Source: Limnochordia bacterium
Lineage (GTDB): Bacteria; Bacillota; Limnochordia; Darwinibacteriales; B1SED10-159
DNA: 7,724 bases
Reading direction: 5' to 3'
NCBI GenBank assembly: GCA_007132255.1
Contig: SLOZ01000485.1
Coordinates: 1 to 7,724 of the forward strand
The notes beneath the pieces were generated by a model. The model searched no databases. It was not told the origin of the DNA and saw only the letters and a program-made list of their open reading frames with translations. A program made the translations under genes and the position numbers. Shown piece by piece: positions 1 through 6,348 of the stretch; positions within the stretch are counted from its first letter, which is position 1, and the number at the start of each line of letters is the position of its first letter.

Positions 1-99
1 ATAAATGCATTTGTAGTACCATTACCTGAATGGATAGCTATTGGACTAGCACTGCTTGCGGCAACATTGATTGTTCTTTTTGTTGTGAAGAGTCGTTAA
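1..99 (+). CDS. C-terminal end of an unidentified membrane protein (5' end outside window)
   Basis: Frame 1 is open from the first base to a TAA at 97-99, giving 32 residues. The segment starts polar/neutral (VPLPEW), then runs about 19 strongly hydrophobic residues (WIAIGLALLAATLIVLFVV), and ends in KSR. That is the usual form of a last transmembrane helix followed by a short positively charged tail on the cytoplasmic side. The family cannot be told from this tail alone. The base composition (many A/T-ending codons) is more AT-rich than the decayed DNA that follows. No clear terminator follows the stop. Confidence 0.55.
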   Translation: MNAFVVPLPEWIAIGLALLAATLIVLFVVKSR

Positions 100-189
100 T
101 TCTAGATTGCCCGAATAGATGCACCACGTTTCCCTGCATGTACCTACAAGGGTTTCCACAGCGACATCTACTTACTGGGCCAGGAATGG

Positions 190-208
190 CATGTCCATGA
201 TGGACATG
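190..208. repeat. Short inverted repeat (8-bp arms, 3-nt spacer)
   Basis: CATGTCCA (190-197) and TGGACATG (201-208) are perfect inverted arms around TGA. An alternative pairing uses CCATGATGG (194-202) and CCATCATGG (210-218) with a 7-nt spacer, so the block can fold in two exclusive ways. No T-tract follows on either strand, so it is not a standard terminator. It could be a binding-site palindrome or a chance result of His/Asp/Met-rich coding remnants. Confidence 0.4.
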
Positions 209-534
209 ACCATCATGGACAGCAGGGATTGGCTCATCGAGTGCGAGCGATGGATGCTGCCGAAAGTAGCTGGATGGTGAGAAGTCGCATGGTAAACTGG
301 TAACTGGGGCCCACAAGGGACAAAATGCAGTAGTATGCAGCCTATTCGGCCGTGATGTTCTCGGTTCTTGATGTCTTTCATCATGACGACTGAGACCCAA
401 CGTCAAGCGAACCCGGGAATTAAGTCGCTGCCCCCATGATCCAGATGTTGTCATGCGCATCCTGCCCACGATTAAAGCACCTTTACCTTCCAAAACTGTC
501 TCCGCCGCACCGGATTATTTCGGATCATGTTTGA

Positions 535-554
535 CGTCTTTTGGCGTCTTTTGG
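535..554. repeat. Perfect 10-bp tandem duplication
   Basis: CGTCTTTTGG occurs twice back to back (535-544 and 545-554). It looks like a replication-slippage duplication in non-coding DNA. No terminal inverted repeats or other mobile-element signals flank it. Confidence 0.6.
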
Positions 555-719
555 GACATGTTCGCCTTCGTTTGACAGAAAACCATCGAACATTTGCCTG
601 CGACAGGATTCCGCGAAGTCTCTGCTAAACAAGTATCCCGAGGATGGCTGGGGAAAATCCACCACGGGAGCAAAACATGTGAGACGGTGAGATGGGACAC
701 CGCCAATGCTCTGTTTGGG

Positions 720-1547
720 TTAGAGCACTCGTTTCGCCATCGTATAGGTACGCCAATTCTTTTACCCAACCTGGACATACCAGCCGGCAAGCGATGTCCA
801 GCTGAGGTAGGCAAAATCCAAGTTTTGTTCGTTGAGAATGCCAGTGGCTCGTGCGGCTAACGCGAGACCGATTCCTTGGCTCCTAGCGAACGCAGCTACA
901 CCCACAGAGCCAATGGTGCCAACCGTTCCTGCGAATAGTGAGTCCCCCACACACGCACTAGGTTCAACCATTGTAACACCCACAACCTTGCCATGTTGAC
1001 TTGCCACAAGTACCCAATCCGGATGTTTCTGGTTGACGAGACTTTCTTATCCGTCGAACCATTCAGCGAAGTTGTCCTTGACCATCTGTAGCAGCTCGTC
1101 TGTTTCCTTTGGGGCGGCCAGATGAAGATCGACAGACTCCGGCAGTGCCTCGTAGATATGAGGTGGCGCACCTTCGTAGTGGGCCAGCGGAATGGCCGTA
1201 TCCACATGGTCGGCATACACCTTAAAACCGTGGTTCTTGAAAAGAGCTATGGCGGTTGGTAGATTGTCAGGAATTCCTGAGAGCGTTGCCTACACCTTGC
1301 CGTTGATACGTTTCATCCACAAGCAAAAGGCCTATTTGTCCTTTTTTTGGTGGCATGCAGCACAACAGAGGCCGATCAGCTTGTCATCGAGCATAGCTAC
1401 ACTGCCGACAGCTTGAACGATCCTAAGCGTGTCCGAATAGTTATCTTCTGTGAGGGGCCACAAAGCACCCACTGTGTCCTTACATAATTGGTATGCATGC
1501 GTGAGATCGGTCTCTTCCGTAGGTCTACGAATGAACCATGGTTGCAT
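720..1547 (-). pseudogene. Tandem-GNAT N-acetyltransferase pseudogene (two frameshifts, two internal TAA codons)
   Basis: A GNAT-superfamily protein can be followed almost unbroken for about 276 codons. It starts at ATG 1547, behind AGAGGA (1558-1553, 5-nt gap), with MQPWFIRRPTEETDL. The first acetyl-CoA loop is QRQGVGNAL (R/Q-x-x-G-x-G/A type) and the second is RSQGIGLAL, so it had two GNAT domains. Four lesions are visible. A 7-A run (plus 1342-1348) is one base short and shifts the frame. About 60 bases later, near 1279-1284, two bases are missing, which restores the original frame. In-frame TAA codons lie at 1049-1047 (after AEWFDG) and 764-762 (where WYVQVG is expected to be followed by Tyr). 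After the last TAA the frame still reads KNWRTYTMAKRVL to a proper stop at 722-720, typical of a GNAT C-terminus. Family knowledge says such proteins transfer acetyl from acetyl-CoA to an amine; the substrate is unknown. It is separated from the hydrolase operon by about 200 bases and appears to have been its own unit. Confidence 0.85.
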
Positions 1548-1756
1548 CTTTATCCTCTTTGCGGCGGATAGATCCCATGGTTCGTTGCGATGCTTCGCAA
1601 TCCTTTACTTAATCACAAATTCCGCATAAGCGGTTACCCGAAAAAGCGGCAAGACCACATACAGTGAAATCCAAGCGTGTGCAAACGCTTGTTGGTCGAT
1701 TGTGAACCAAAACACCATTCGCTACCACTGACCCTGACGAGAACACGTCTTCAGCC
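1548..1756. other. Intergenic stretch between the hydrolase gene and the GNAT pseudogene
   Basis: This holds the ribosome binding site of the GNAT pseudogene (1553-1558) and two small hairpins: CAAGCGT/ACGCTTG (1672-1678 and 1685-1691, 6-nt loop) and TTGCGA/TCGCAA (1585-1590 and 1595-1600, 4-nt loop). A minus-strand open frame over 1609-1821 overlaps the end of the hydrolase in another frame and shows no family resemblance. I see no clear promoter. Confidence 0.5.
1672..1691 (-). terminator. Possible weak terminator hairpin downstream of the hydrolase operon
   Basis: A perfect 7-bp stem (CAAGCGT / ACGCTTG) with a 6-nt loop lies about 65 bases past the hydrolase stop codon in the direction of transcription. 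No T-tract follows it, so it may be Rho-dependent, an RNA-stabilising hairpin, or chance. Confidence 0.25.
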
Positions 1757-2902
1757 TCATAACGATGCTTCTTCGTTCTCGCGCTGTGTTTCCGCCAGAA
1801 CTGTATTGACCATAACATCAAAAAATCGGTCAGCTTCCTGCCAGATCATGCCATGACCGGAGTCTTCAAAATAGATCAGCTGCTTGGCTGGTGCTTCGAG
1901 CCGGTTGTAATAGTCTTCTGTTAACCAGGTTGGCGCATTGCTATCGTTGCGCCCGCTGATCAGGTAAACTGGCAGATCCAGTTTGGTTGCATCCTCTCGA
2001 AAATCGATATCCTGCAGCTGCGGGTAAACTTCATTGAAGGTGTTTTTCAAACCCAGCAGGTTATAGATCCTGTCGAGCCAGCCATACTCGGGCTGCCTGA
2101 GCATCAGTTTTAGCAAGTCGCCATCATTGATATAGGCCTGGTTGGTCGTCGCCCTGGTCTCGAAGACCTGGTATTCGCGGCTGAGTAGATTGGCATAAGG
2201 GATGATTGGGTTCTTGCCACCGTACGGTGGAGGACCTTGTTTTTCCAGTGACTGCAGGTAGTTGCGGTCGTCTGTCTGTTTGGCATACGCCACCATTTTC
2301 TCATAGATGATCTGGTCGCTCTCGAGGACATTGACCATCTGGGCTGTGCCAACATAGGCATGAAATAGATCAGGGCGCTGCTGGGCTGCTCTGACCCCGA
2401 TGATTGAGCCCCAGGAGTGGCCGACCAAGTAGATCTTATCTTCTTCGAAGCGTTCCTGAAGATACTCGCTGAGCGCAACAATGTCATCTGTGTATTGTTC
2501 AACGGTCAAATCGGATGTCGGTCGAAGCGATGGGTAGGACTTCCCGCAGCCACGCTGCTCCCAGATAACGACGACAAACTCCTTTTCCAGCTCCTGATTG
2601 AAGCGCAGAACTCGGGCCGCTTCGCTGCTGCCTGGTCCCCCGGAGAGAAACAGCAGGACTGGCTTTTCCACGTCGTGACCGCGAACGATCAGCCACTGTT
2701 TGGCTCCGTTGAGTGTTAGGCTCTCCAGTGAAGCTATGCTGCCCGGAAGCGGGCTGCCATCGTAACCGAGGATCGGCGGGGTGTGGGCTCGCCATTGTGT
2801 TACCGCCACAGCCGAAGCAAGCACTGCAGACATGATTGCGAAGATCATAATGAACCTCCTAACAAAGCCGAAGCGGTGAGTTTGTATTGATGGTGGTTTC
2901 AT
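1757..2902 (-). CDS. Membrane-anchored or exported alpha/beta hydrolase, prolyl-aminopeptidase-like (S33 family)
   Basis: The protein has 381 residues when started at ATG 2902, which sits 9 nt behind AGGAGG (2917-2912). Residues 15-16 are Arg-Arg and are followed by a hydrophobic helix to about 35, giving a signal anchor or signal peptide (ASAVAV could be a cleavage region) with the catalytic part outside the cell membrane. The fold is shown by the strand-loop LLFLSGGPG (oxyanion loop, about 83-91), the nucleophile elbow GHSWGS with Ser163, the acid Asp320 in LISGRND, and the base His350 in DSGHG. The loop is normally HGGPG in prolyl aminopeptidases; here the first His is Ser, so an esterase or other peptidase activity is equally possible. 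It is the last gene of the three-gene operon, 34 bases after the metallo-hydrolase stop. A second start is possible at ATG 2848, 6 nt behind another AGGAGG (2860-2855), which would remove the Arg-Arg. The family is secure; the substrate is not. Confidence 0.9.
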   Translation of the reverse strand: MKPPSIQTHRFGFVRRFIMIFAIMSAVLASAVAVTQWRAHTPPILGYDGSPLPGSIASLESLTLNGAKQWLIVRGHDVEKPVLLFLSGGPGSSEAARVLRFNQELEKEFVVVIWEQRGCGKSYPSLRPTSDLTVEQYTDDIVALSEYLQERFEEDKIYLVGHSWGSIIGVRAAQQRPDLFHAYVGTAQMVNVLESDQIIYEKMVAYAKQTDDRNYLQSLEKQGPPPYGGKNPIIPYANLLSREYQVFETRATTNQAYINDGDLLKLMLRQPEYGWLDRIYNLLGLKNTFNEVYPQLQDIDFREDATKLDLPVYLISGRNDSNAPTWLTEDYYNRLEAPAKQLIYFEDSGHGMIWQEADRFFDVMVNTVLAETQRENEEASL

Positions 2903-2910
2903 ACCGGTAG

Positions 2911-2917
2911 TCCTCCT
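2911..2917 (-). promoter_or_regulatory. Ribosome binding site deciding the hydrolase start
   Basis: AGGAGGA lies 8-9 nt before ATG 2902. It falls inside the longer open frame that begins at 2932, so the upstream ATG at 2932, which has no such site, is unlikely to be the start. Confidence 0.7.
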
Positions 2918-2936
2918 GTAGTAAGATCTCATTGTT

Positions 2937-3860
2937 TTAGGGCATTACAATTTCTTGTCCGGTGACGATGTAGCGGTATGCATCAGGGAATGCAGCCGCA
3001 AAAGTCTGCAGGACCGATCCGCTGCTGTCGTGGGGTGACAGGGCAACAAGAACAGGGTTTCGCCGCTGAAGAAATTCGATATGCGGGGCTAGGTCGTCCG
3101 CATCGGCATTCAGATAGTGAAGCCCACCGACAACACCGATGACCGGTTCGTCAACAATCGTTTCAGCTCGTTGGACGACCGTTTCAAGGGTGGGATGTCC
3201 ACAGCCCATGACCAGGATTACACCCTTGTCTTTGACATTGATTGCAAGTGCTTGTTCCCATCCCAACGGCTGCAAGACGCGCTGAGGGAACGGCTCGATG
3301 TAAGGCTGGGCCCCCAGGCTGACCACGCCAGGAGCGATCAAAGTCGGTGTGGTGGCAATCACTGTGTCCGTCTGCGGGTGTTTCATCGTTTCGGGCAGGT
3401 AGACTGTCATGCCGGAAAGTTCCTGCTGCTGATTGTCTGCAGCAAACGCTCCCCGCAACCACCAGTAGGAGCCGCCGACATGATCCGGATGGTTGTGAGA
3501 TACGACAACAGAATCGATCGTAGCGAATGATATCCCGAGTGTTTGCATATTCTTCTTCAGCGGGCTTGGGTCGCTGCGGTTTTCATTGTTGCCCAGATCA
3601 AGCAGTATTATCGCCGTATCCGTTGTCAACAAGTAGGACAGCCCATGTCCGCCCGGAAAGTCATCGTTCTTGCTCCAAGCCTCAAACAGAGGAAGGATGC
3701 TGAATGAGCTTGTACTGCCAATGTCAGCCAGGTTGAAATTCGTGACCGCTTGGTTGGACTGGCGCACCTGGTGCAGTGCCCAAACATAACGCACTGCGAA
3801 CCCGACAGCCAGTGTCAAGGTCAACAGGAGGACAGCTAGGAATACGACTTTCTTTTTCAC
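2937..3860 (-). CDS. Membrane-anchored metallo-beta-lactamase-fold hydrolase, dihydropterin-synthase-like branch
   Basis: The protein has 307 residues from GTG 3860. The GTG is chosen because TTGGGAGATGATC just upstream matches the extended 16S-complementary sequence at 10 of 13 bases, with GGGAG 9 nt away; ATG 3869 (310 residues) directly abuts GGGAG and is a less likely start. It begins with three Lys and a hydrophobic helix (about 4-25), so the N-terminus should be inside and the enzyme outside. GHGLSYLL (about 71-78) and LLDLGNN open the fold. The zinc motif HNHPDH is at 122-127, further ligands are likely at His222 in GCGH and His248 in GGLH, and a late His lies in SPHDSSG (277). The GHGLS, GCxH and GGxH signatures are those of the MBL branch containing the archaeal dihydropterin-related synthase; bacterial members have no settled substrate. 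It sits 82 bases after the methyltransferase and 34 before the alpha/beta hydrolase, same strand. Confidence 0.88.
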   Translation of the reverse strand: MKKKVVFLAVLLLTLTLAVGFAVRYVWALHQVRQSNQAVTNFNLADIGSTSSFSILPLFEAWSKNDDFPGGHGLSYLLTTDTAIILLDLGNNENRSDPSPLKKNMQTLGISFATIDSVVVSHNHPDHVGGSYWWLRGAFAADNQQQELSGMTVYLPETMKHPQTDTVIATTPTLIAPGVVSLGAQPYIEPFPQRVLQPLGWEQALAINVKDKGVILVMGCGHPTLETVVQRAETIVDEPVIGVVGGLHYLNADADDLAPHIEFLQRRNPVLVALSPHDSSGSVLQTFAAAFPDAYRYIVTGQEIVMP

Positions 3861-3942
3861 GAGGATCATCTCCCAATTCTTCTTCAACAATACATTCTGC
3901 AAGCTGAAAAGCACCTAGAAAACGGAGAGGCTTCCTTTGGAC

Positions 3943-4554
3943 TTAAAATACGAACGGGACAAAACGCTTTGTTCTACCCATGTACATCAAATATTCCTCG
4001 CCAAACTCGCGAATCATATCCGTTTCTTCTTTCCTGGCAAGTCGATAATATAGCGTCACAACCAGTGGGAACATGACCAACATCGGCAGTGTAGCCCAAT
4101 TGAGAATCATGCCGAGGCTGAGCAATAAAAGACCCGTATATTGCGGGTGCCGAATGTAGCGGTACACCCCATCCTTCACCACCTTACCTTTGCCGGATTC
4201 TAACGACCAGTACTGGTGGTAGATGTTATACCAGCCGTTGGCGATGATCAGAATGGCGATTAGGGATAGGACAATGCTCAGATACATTCCCGTGTGACCG
4301 ATTGTGTGGACCAGTGTATGGCCCCAGAGGATTCCCTCAGGCAGCTGTTTCCCGATAGCCCACGAGATCAGGTACATGCTCATGGGAATTCCGTGCATTT
4401 CGATGGCAAAGGCCAGGACGAAAGCCAGATAAGCGGTGGCTGGTTTGCGATCCATCTTCCGATAAAACGGCACAAAGAACAGCGCCGCTCCATACAAAAC
4501 TGCGAAAAACACGACTGCTCCCCATTGTTGAAAGTGACCTTGAAATACCTCCAT
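3943..4554 (-). CDS. Isoprenylcysteine carboxyl methyltransferase-like (ICMT/PEMT family) integral membrane methyltransferase
   Basis: The protein has 203 residues from ATG 4554, which lies 9 nt behind AGGAGG (4569-4564). An upstream in-frame start at 4626 would lie inside the terminator hairpin and is rejected. Hydrophobic helices cover about 11-30, 41-65, 80-107, 139-152 and 155-171. The C-terminal signature of the family is complete: GVYRYIRHPQYTG (129-141), the RLARKEE segment (171-177), FGEEY (184-188) and a closing TKRFVP (195-200). In this family the RHP and EE residues form the S-adenosylmethionine site and the acceptor is a lipid or lipid-like carboxyl, amine or thiol compound. In bacteria the substrate is mostly unknown, and prenylated proteins are not expected. 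It is the first gene of the three-gene operon, directly after the terminator of the LuxR gene, so it should be read from its own promoter. Confidence 0.9.
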   Translation of the reverse strand: MEVFQGHFQQWGAVVFFAVLYGAALFFVPFYRKMDRKPATAYLAFVLAFAIEMHGIPMSMYLISWAIGKQLPEGILWGHTLVHTIGHTGMYLSIVLSLIAILIIANGWYNIYHQYWSLESGKGKVVKDGVYRYIRHPQYTGLLLLSLGMILNWATLPMLVMFPLVVTLYYRLARKEETDMIREFGEEYLMYMGRTKRFVPFVF

Positions 4555-4563
4555 GCGAATCAA

Positions 4564-4584
4564 CCTCCTCGTAATTTGCTTACG
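4564..4584 (-). promoter_or_regulatory. Ribosome binding site with an adjacent 5-bp hairpin in the methyltransferase leader
   Basis: In the minus-strand transcript CGTAA and TTACG (plus 4580-4584 and 4570-4574) pair around a 5-nt loop, and AGGAGG (4569-4564) begins directly after the stem. The start ATG is 9 nt further. The ribosome binding site is clear; whether the small hairpin affects initiation is unknown. Confidence 0.5.
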
Positions 4585-4589
4585 GTCAC

Positions 4590-4595
4590 ATTCTA
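4590..4595 (-). promoter_or_regulatory. Candidate -10 element for the methyltransferase-hydrolase operon
   Basis: TAGAAT on the minus strand lies about 36 bases upstream of ATG 4554. At the usual 17-bp distance there is only GTTTCT, a poor -35 box, and one GGTTAGG copy ends just beside it. A weak -35 next to a repeated motif fits an activator-dependent promoter. This is inferred from position and sequence only. Confidence 0.35.
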
Positions 4596-4607
4596 CCGTA
4601 GGGTAAC

Positions 4608-4642
4608 AAAAAAGAAACCTAACCACGGTTAGGGGTTAGGTT
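4608..4642 (-). terminator. Rho-independent terminator of the LuxR-family gene
   Basis: In the minus-strand transcript AACCTAACC (plus 4642-4634) pairs perfectly with GGTTAGGTT (plus 4624-4616) as a 9-bp stem around a 9-nt loop, followed at once by TCTTTTTT (plus 4615-4608). It begins 23 bases after the regulator stop codon. A competing shorter hairpin, CCTAAC/GTTAGG with a CGTG loop, ends at the same T-tract. Stem, loop and T-run are all in the right order only for minus-strand transcription. Confidence 0.8.
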
Positions 4643-4645
4643 AGG
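4616..4645. promoter_or_regulatory. Cluster of four CCTAACC/GGTTAGG heptamers, possible LuxR-regulator operator
   Basis: On the plus strand CCTAACC (4618-4624) is followed by GGTTAGG at 4627-4633, 4634-4640 and 4639-4645, the last two overlapping by two bases. The same heptamer recurs in inverted orientation upstream of the regulator gene (6342-6348 and 6364-6370). The spacing between outer half-sites is nearly equal (14 versus 15 bases). The block lies just upstream of the candidate promoter of the methyltransferase operon. Part of it is also the terminator stem, so terminator structure alone could explain some copies; the distant pair cannot be explained that way. Confidence 0.45.
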
Positions 4646-4665
4646 TATTCTGATGAAGTAGATCT

Positions 4666-6213
4666 TTATCGGATTTCGCCAAGACTCTTGCCTTTGTTTA
4701 CCGCTTCGATGCGATTACGTACCTCAAGCTTTGAAAGAATATGATTAATGTGCCATTTGACCGTGCCCACACTAATGAACAGCAGCGCACCCAGTTCCTC
4801 ATTGTTTTTTCCTAACGCAATCAGTTCTAAGATTTCCCTTTCGCGCGCGGATAGCAGCGATTGCTGAGCAACCAATTCCTTGATGCGTCCCTTGCTGACC
4901 AACGCTTTATACAACGGGGCATCGATGTTCTTGAGCAAGGTCAGGCATTCTAGTGGATAGACGAAAAAATGGACACAAACTCCATACTCCTTGACCAATG
5001 CTGCCGCTTCCTTCAGGCAGCTTCTTGCCTCATTTGCTTTATCCTGCTGGTAGTTCAACTCCGATAAAAACAGCAGTAACAACTGCACAAACGGAATCAT
5101 TCCAGAGTAGCGAAACTTTTTTAAACACTGGATCAGGTCATCAATTGCCAATGCATCTGTGAAGTTTCTGATGCGAAGGCACGCTAACGCCTCGATAAGG
5201 AACCAATTGGGTCTGCTTTTGTGTACCATGTAGGCAACTTCCAAGCGCTCAATATCTGGTTTGAGGTCTCTGTCCTCACCGGCGTTGAGCCCAAGAAGGA
5301 CTCTGAGTACACACACAAGCAGTTCAGCATCGGATCCCTGCATCGACCCAAGTTCTCCTTCGGCCTGAGAAACAATCGAGTGCAAATGGGCGTACTCGCC
5401 AAGGGCCAAGTGGGATTTGAACAGGTAATACTCGATCAACCCATGCATGTGAAAGAGTTCCATTTGGTCAATGGCTTGTTTGGCCAGGTTCAAATTGCCA
5501 ATAGCTAGCGTGGGTTTATTCAGCTCGAAGTGACACATGCCCAAAGGGAGATAGATAATATCCCAATAGTCTTGCCTTGCGGAATGGAAGCTCGCGGCCA
5601 TGGTCAACGCGTGATTGCCCTTTTCAATTACGTTGAAAAACTGCCCGAGGCGGTAGCGGTTTAGAAGTTCGTTGGTCAATGCTATGGCCGCAGGGAAGAG
5701 CATTCCTAACTCATGGAACATCCGGTAGGCATCAGCGAAAAGCTCAGCTGCTTCCCGATAGCGGTCGAATCCAGCCTGTATCTGGCCATAGGTTAGCCTG
5801 GCATTGGCCATGTACAAAGTGGTTTGTTGCTGCTGCGGTAAGATTTCAACAGCGAGCTTGCCATAGTGCAGCCTATCATCGGGTGACGCACATAACCCAC
5901 TCAAAGCTATTAGGGAGTAATAGAAGGAACGTTCTTCCGGAGAGTTCAACTGCGATTCGATATCTTGCCGCATTGCGGTGTTCATTGCGACGTTGTCACC
6001 GCACAAAAACGCCAACCATGCCACAATGAGTCTAGGTAATGGAGGGCATTTGGAGGAAACATCAACCCTCCGAATTAATTGGTAATACTGGGAGATATGG
6101 GGGGATGCAAAGAGGGAAACCATATTATCCTGCAAATAGGAAAGCAGGTCCGATGAGTTACTTCCCGTGACTAGGCCTTGCAGTTCAGCGCATAGTTCGT
6201 TGTGGCTTTTCAT
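4666..6213 (-). CDS. LuxR/MalT-like transcriptional regulator with TPR-like sensor domain, no ATPase domain
   Basis: The protein has 515 residues from ATG 6213, with AGGAG about 10 nt upstream. The C-terminal 64 residues are a standard LuxR/GerE DNA-binding domain: LLSAREREILELIALGKNNE (453-472), then the recognition helix region ISVGTVKWHINHILSKLEV (480-498). The remainder is almost wholly helical and TPR-like; one repeat-like unit is residues 135-170 (MANARLTYGQIQAGF, then RYREAAELFADAY). MalT and LAL regulators usually have a P-loop NTPase module in front of the TPRs; no Walker A motif is visible here, so this is a shortened, ATPase-free form. Such regulators normally activate operons in response to a small molecule or protein bound to the TPR superhelix. 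The gene ends at its own terminator, directly before the three-gene operon it probably controls, and shares a heptamer motif with that operon's promoter region, which suggests autoregulation as well. Confidence 0.9.
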   Translation of the reverse strand: MKSHNELCAELQGLVTGSNSSDLLSYLQDNMVSLFASPHISQYYQLIRRVDVSSKCPPLPRLIVAWLAFLCGDNVAMNTAMRQDIESQLNSPEERSFYYSLIALSGLCASPDDRLHYGKLAVEILPQQQQTTLYMANARLTYGQIQAGFDRYREAAELFADAYRMFHELGMLFPAAIALTNELLNRYRLGQFFNVIEKGNHALTMAASFHSARQDYWDIIYLPLGMCHFELNKPTLAIGNLNLAKQAIDQMELFHMHGLIEYYLFKSHLALGEYAHLHSIVSQAEGELGSMQGSDAELLVCVLRVLLGLNAGEDRDLKPDIERLEVAYMVHKSRPNWFLIEALACLRIRNFTDALAIDDLIQCLKKFRYSGMIPFVQLLLLFLSELNYQQDKANEARSCLKEAAALVKEYGVCVHFFVYPLECLTLLKNIDAPLYKALVSKGRIKELVAQQSLLSAREREILELIALGKNNEELGALLFISVGTVKWHINHILSKLEVRNRIEAVNKGKSLGEIR

Positions 6214-6320
6214 GGGGCATCGTCTCCTACCCGAAACACGCCTGATATTTGCTTGATTTATTCGTGACGCAGGCGGCGATTCCTGCTCACCTCGGGTTGG
6301 TTCTCAGACGCCACGCCTGC

Positions 6321-6348
6321 AGTCTAGGGAGTGTAACAACCCCTAACC
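6321..6348 (-). promoter_or_regulatory. Candidate promoter of the LuxR-family gene
   Basis: On the minus strand TAGACT (6326-6321) lies 17 bases after GGTTAG, part of the heptamer GGTTAGG (6348-6342), which therefore takes the -35 position. The layout resembles the methyltransferase promoter, where GTTAC and a TAGAAT box also follow a GGTTAGG copy. It would give a leader of about 100 nt. Within the leader, GCAGGCG (6320-6314) and CGCCTGC (6275-6269) are complementary. The assignment rests on this parallel only. Confidence 0.25.

Larger units (their letters stand above)
100..719. other. Gene-poor stretch, probably decayed DNA
   Basis: No reading frame in this 620-base stretch looks like a conserved protein. 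The long minus-strand frame over 38-493 has an unnatural composition rich in H, P, R and S, runs into the membrane protein on the other strand, and has no convincing ribosome binding site. Visible structures are a short palindrome around 190-208, a 10-bp tandem duplication at 535-554, and a +1-frame open stretch at 106-303 with a His-rich core. It lies between a membrane protein tail and the 3' end of a dead GNAT gene, so the likeliest reading is old intergenic or degraded coding DNA. Confidence 0.5.

Noticed and set aside
38..493. 151-residue minus-strand open frame
   Set aside because: It runs antisense into the membrane protein tail, is rich in H, P, R and S without pattern, and has no good start signal.
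720..1547. Reassigned TAA codon or a selenoprotein-like read-through in the GNAT gene
   Set aside because: The gene also has two frameshifts, and intact neighbours such as the methyltransferase and MBL genes use TAA as their normal stop.
1609..1821. 70-residue minus-strand open frame overlapping the end of the hydrolase
   Set aside because: It overlaps a secure gene in another frame, lacks a ribosome binding site and resembles no family.
3861..3914. Longer start for the MBL gene at GTG 3914
   Set aside because: No ribosome binding site precedes it and the added residues would put an extra segment before a normal KKK-helix anchor.
4555..4626. Longer start for the methyltransferase at 4626
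   Set aside because: It would begin inside the terminator hairpin, and AGGAGG clearly serves ATG 4554.
4616..4645. GGTTAGG repeats resembling telomere-like (TTAGGG) sequence
   Set aside because: Only a few irregular copies inside an intergenic region of a bacterial operon; terminator stem and possible operator explain them better.
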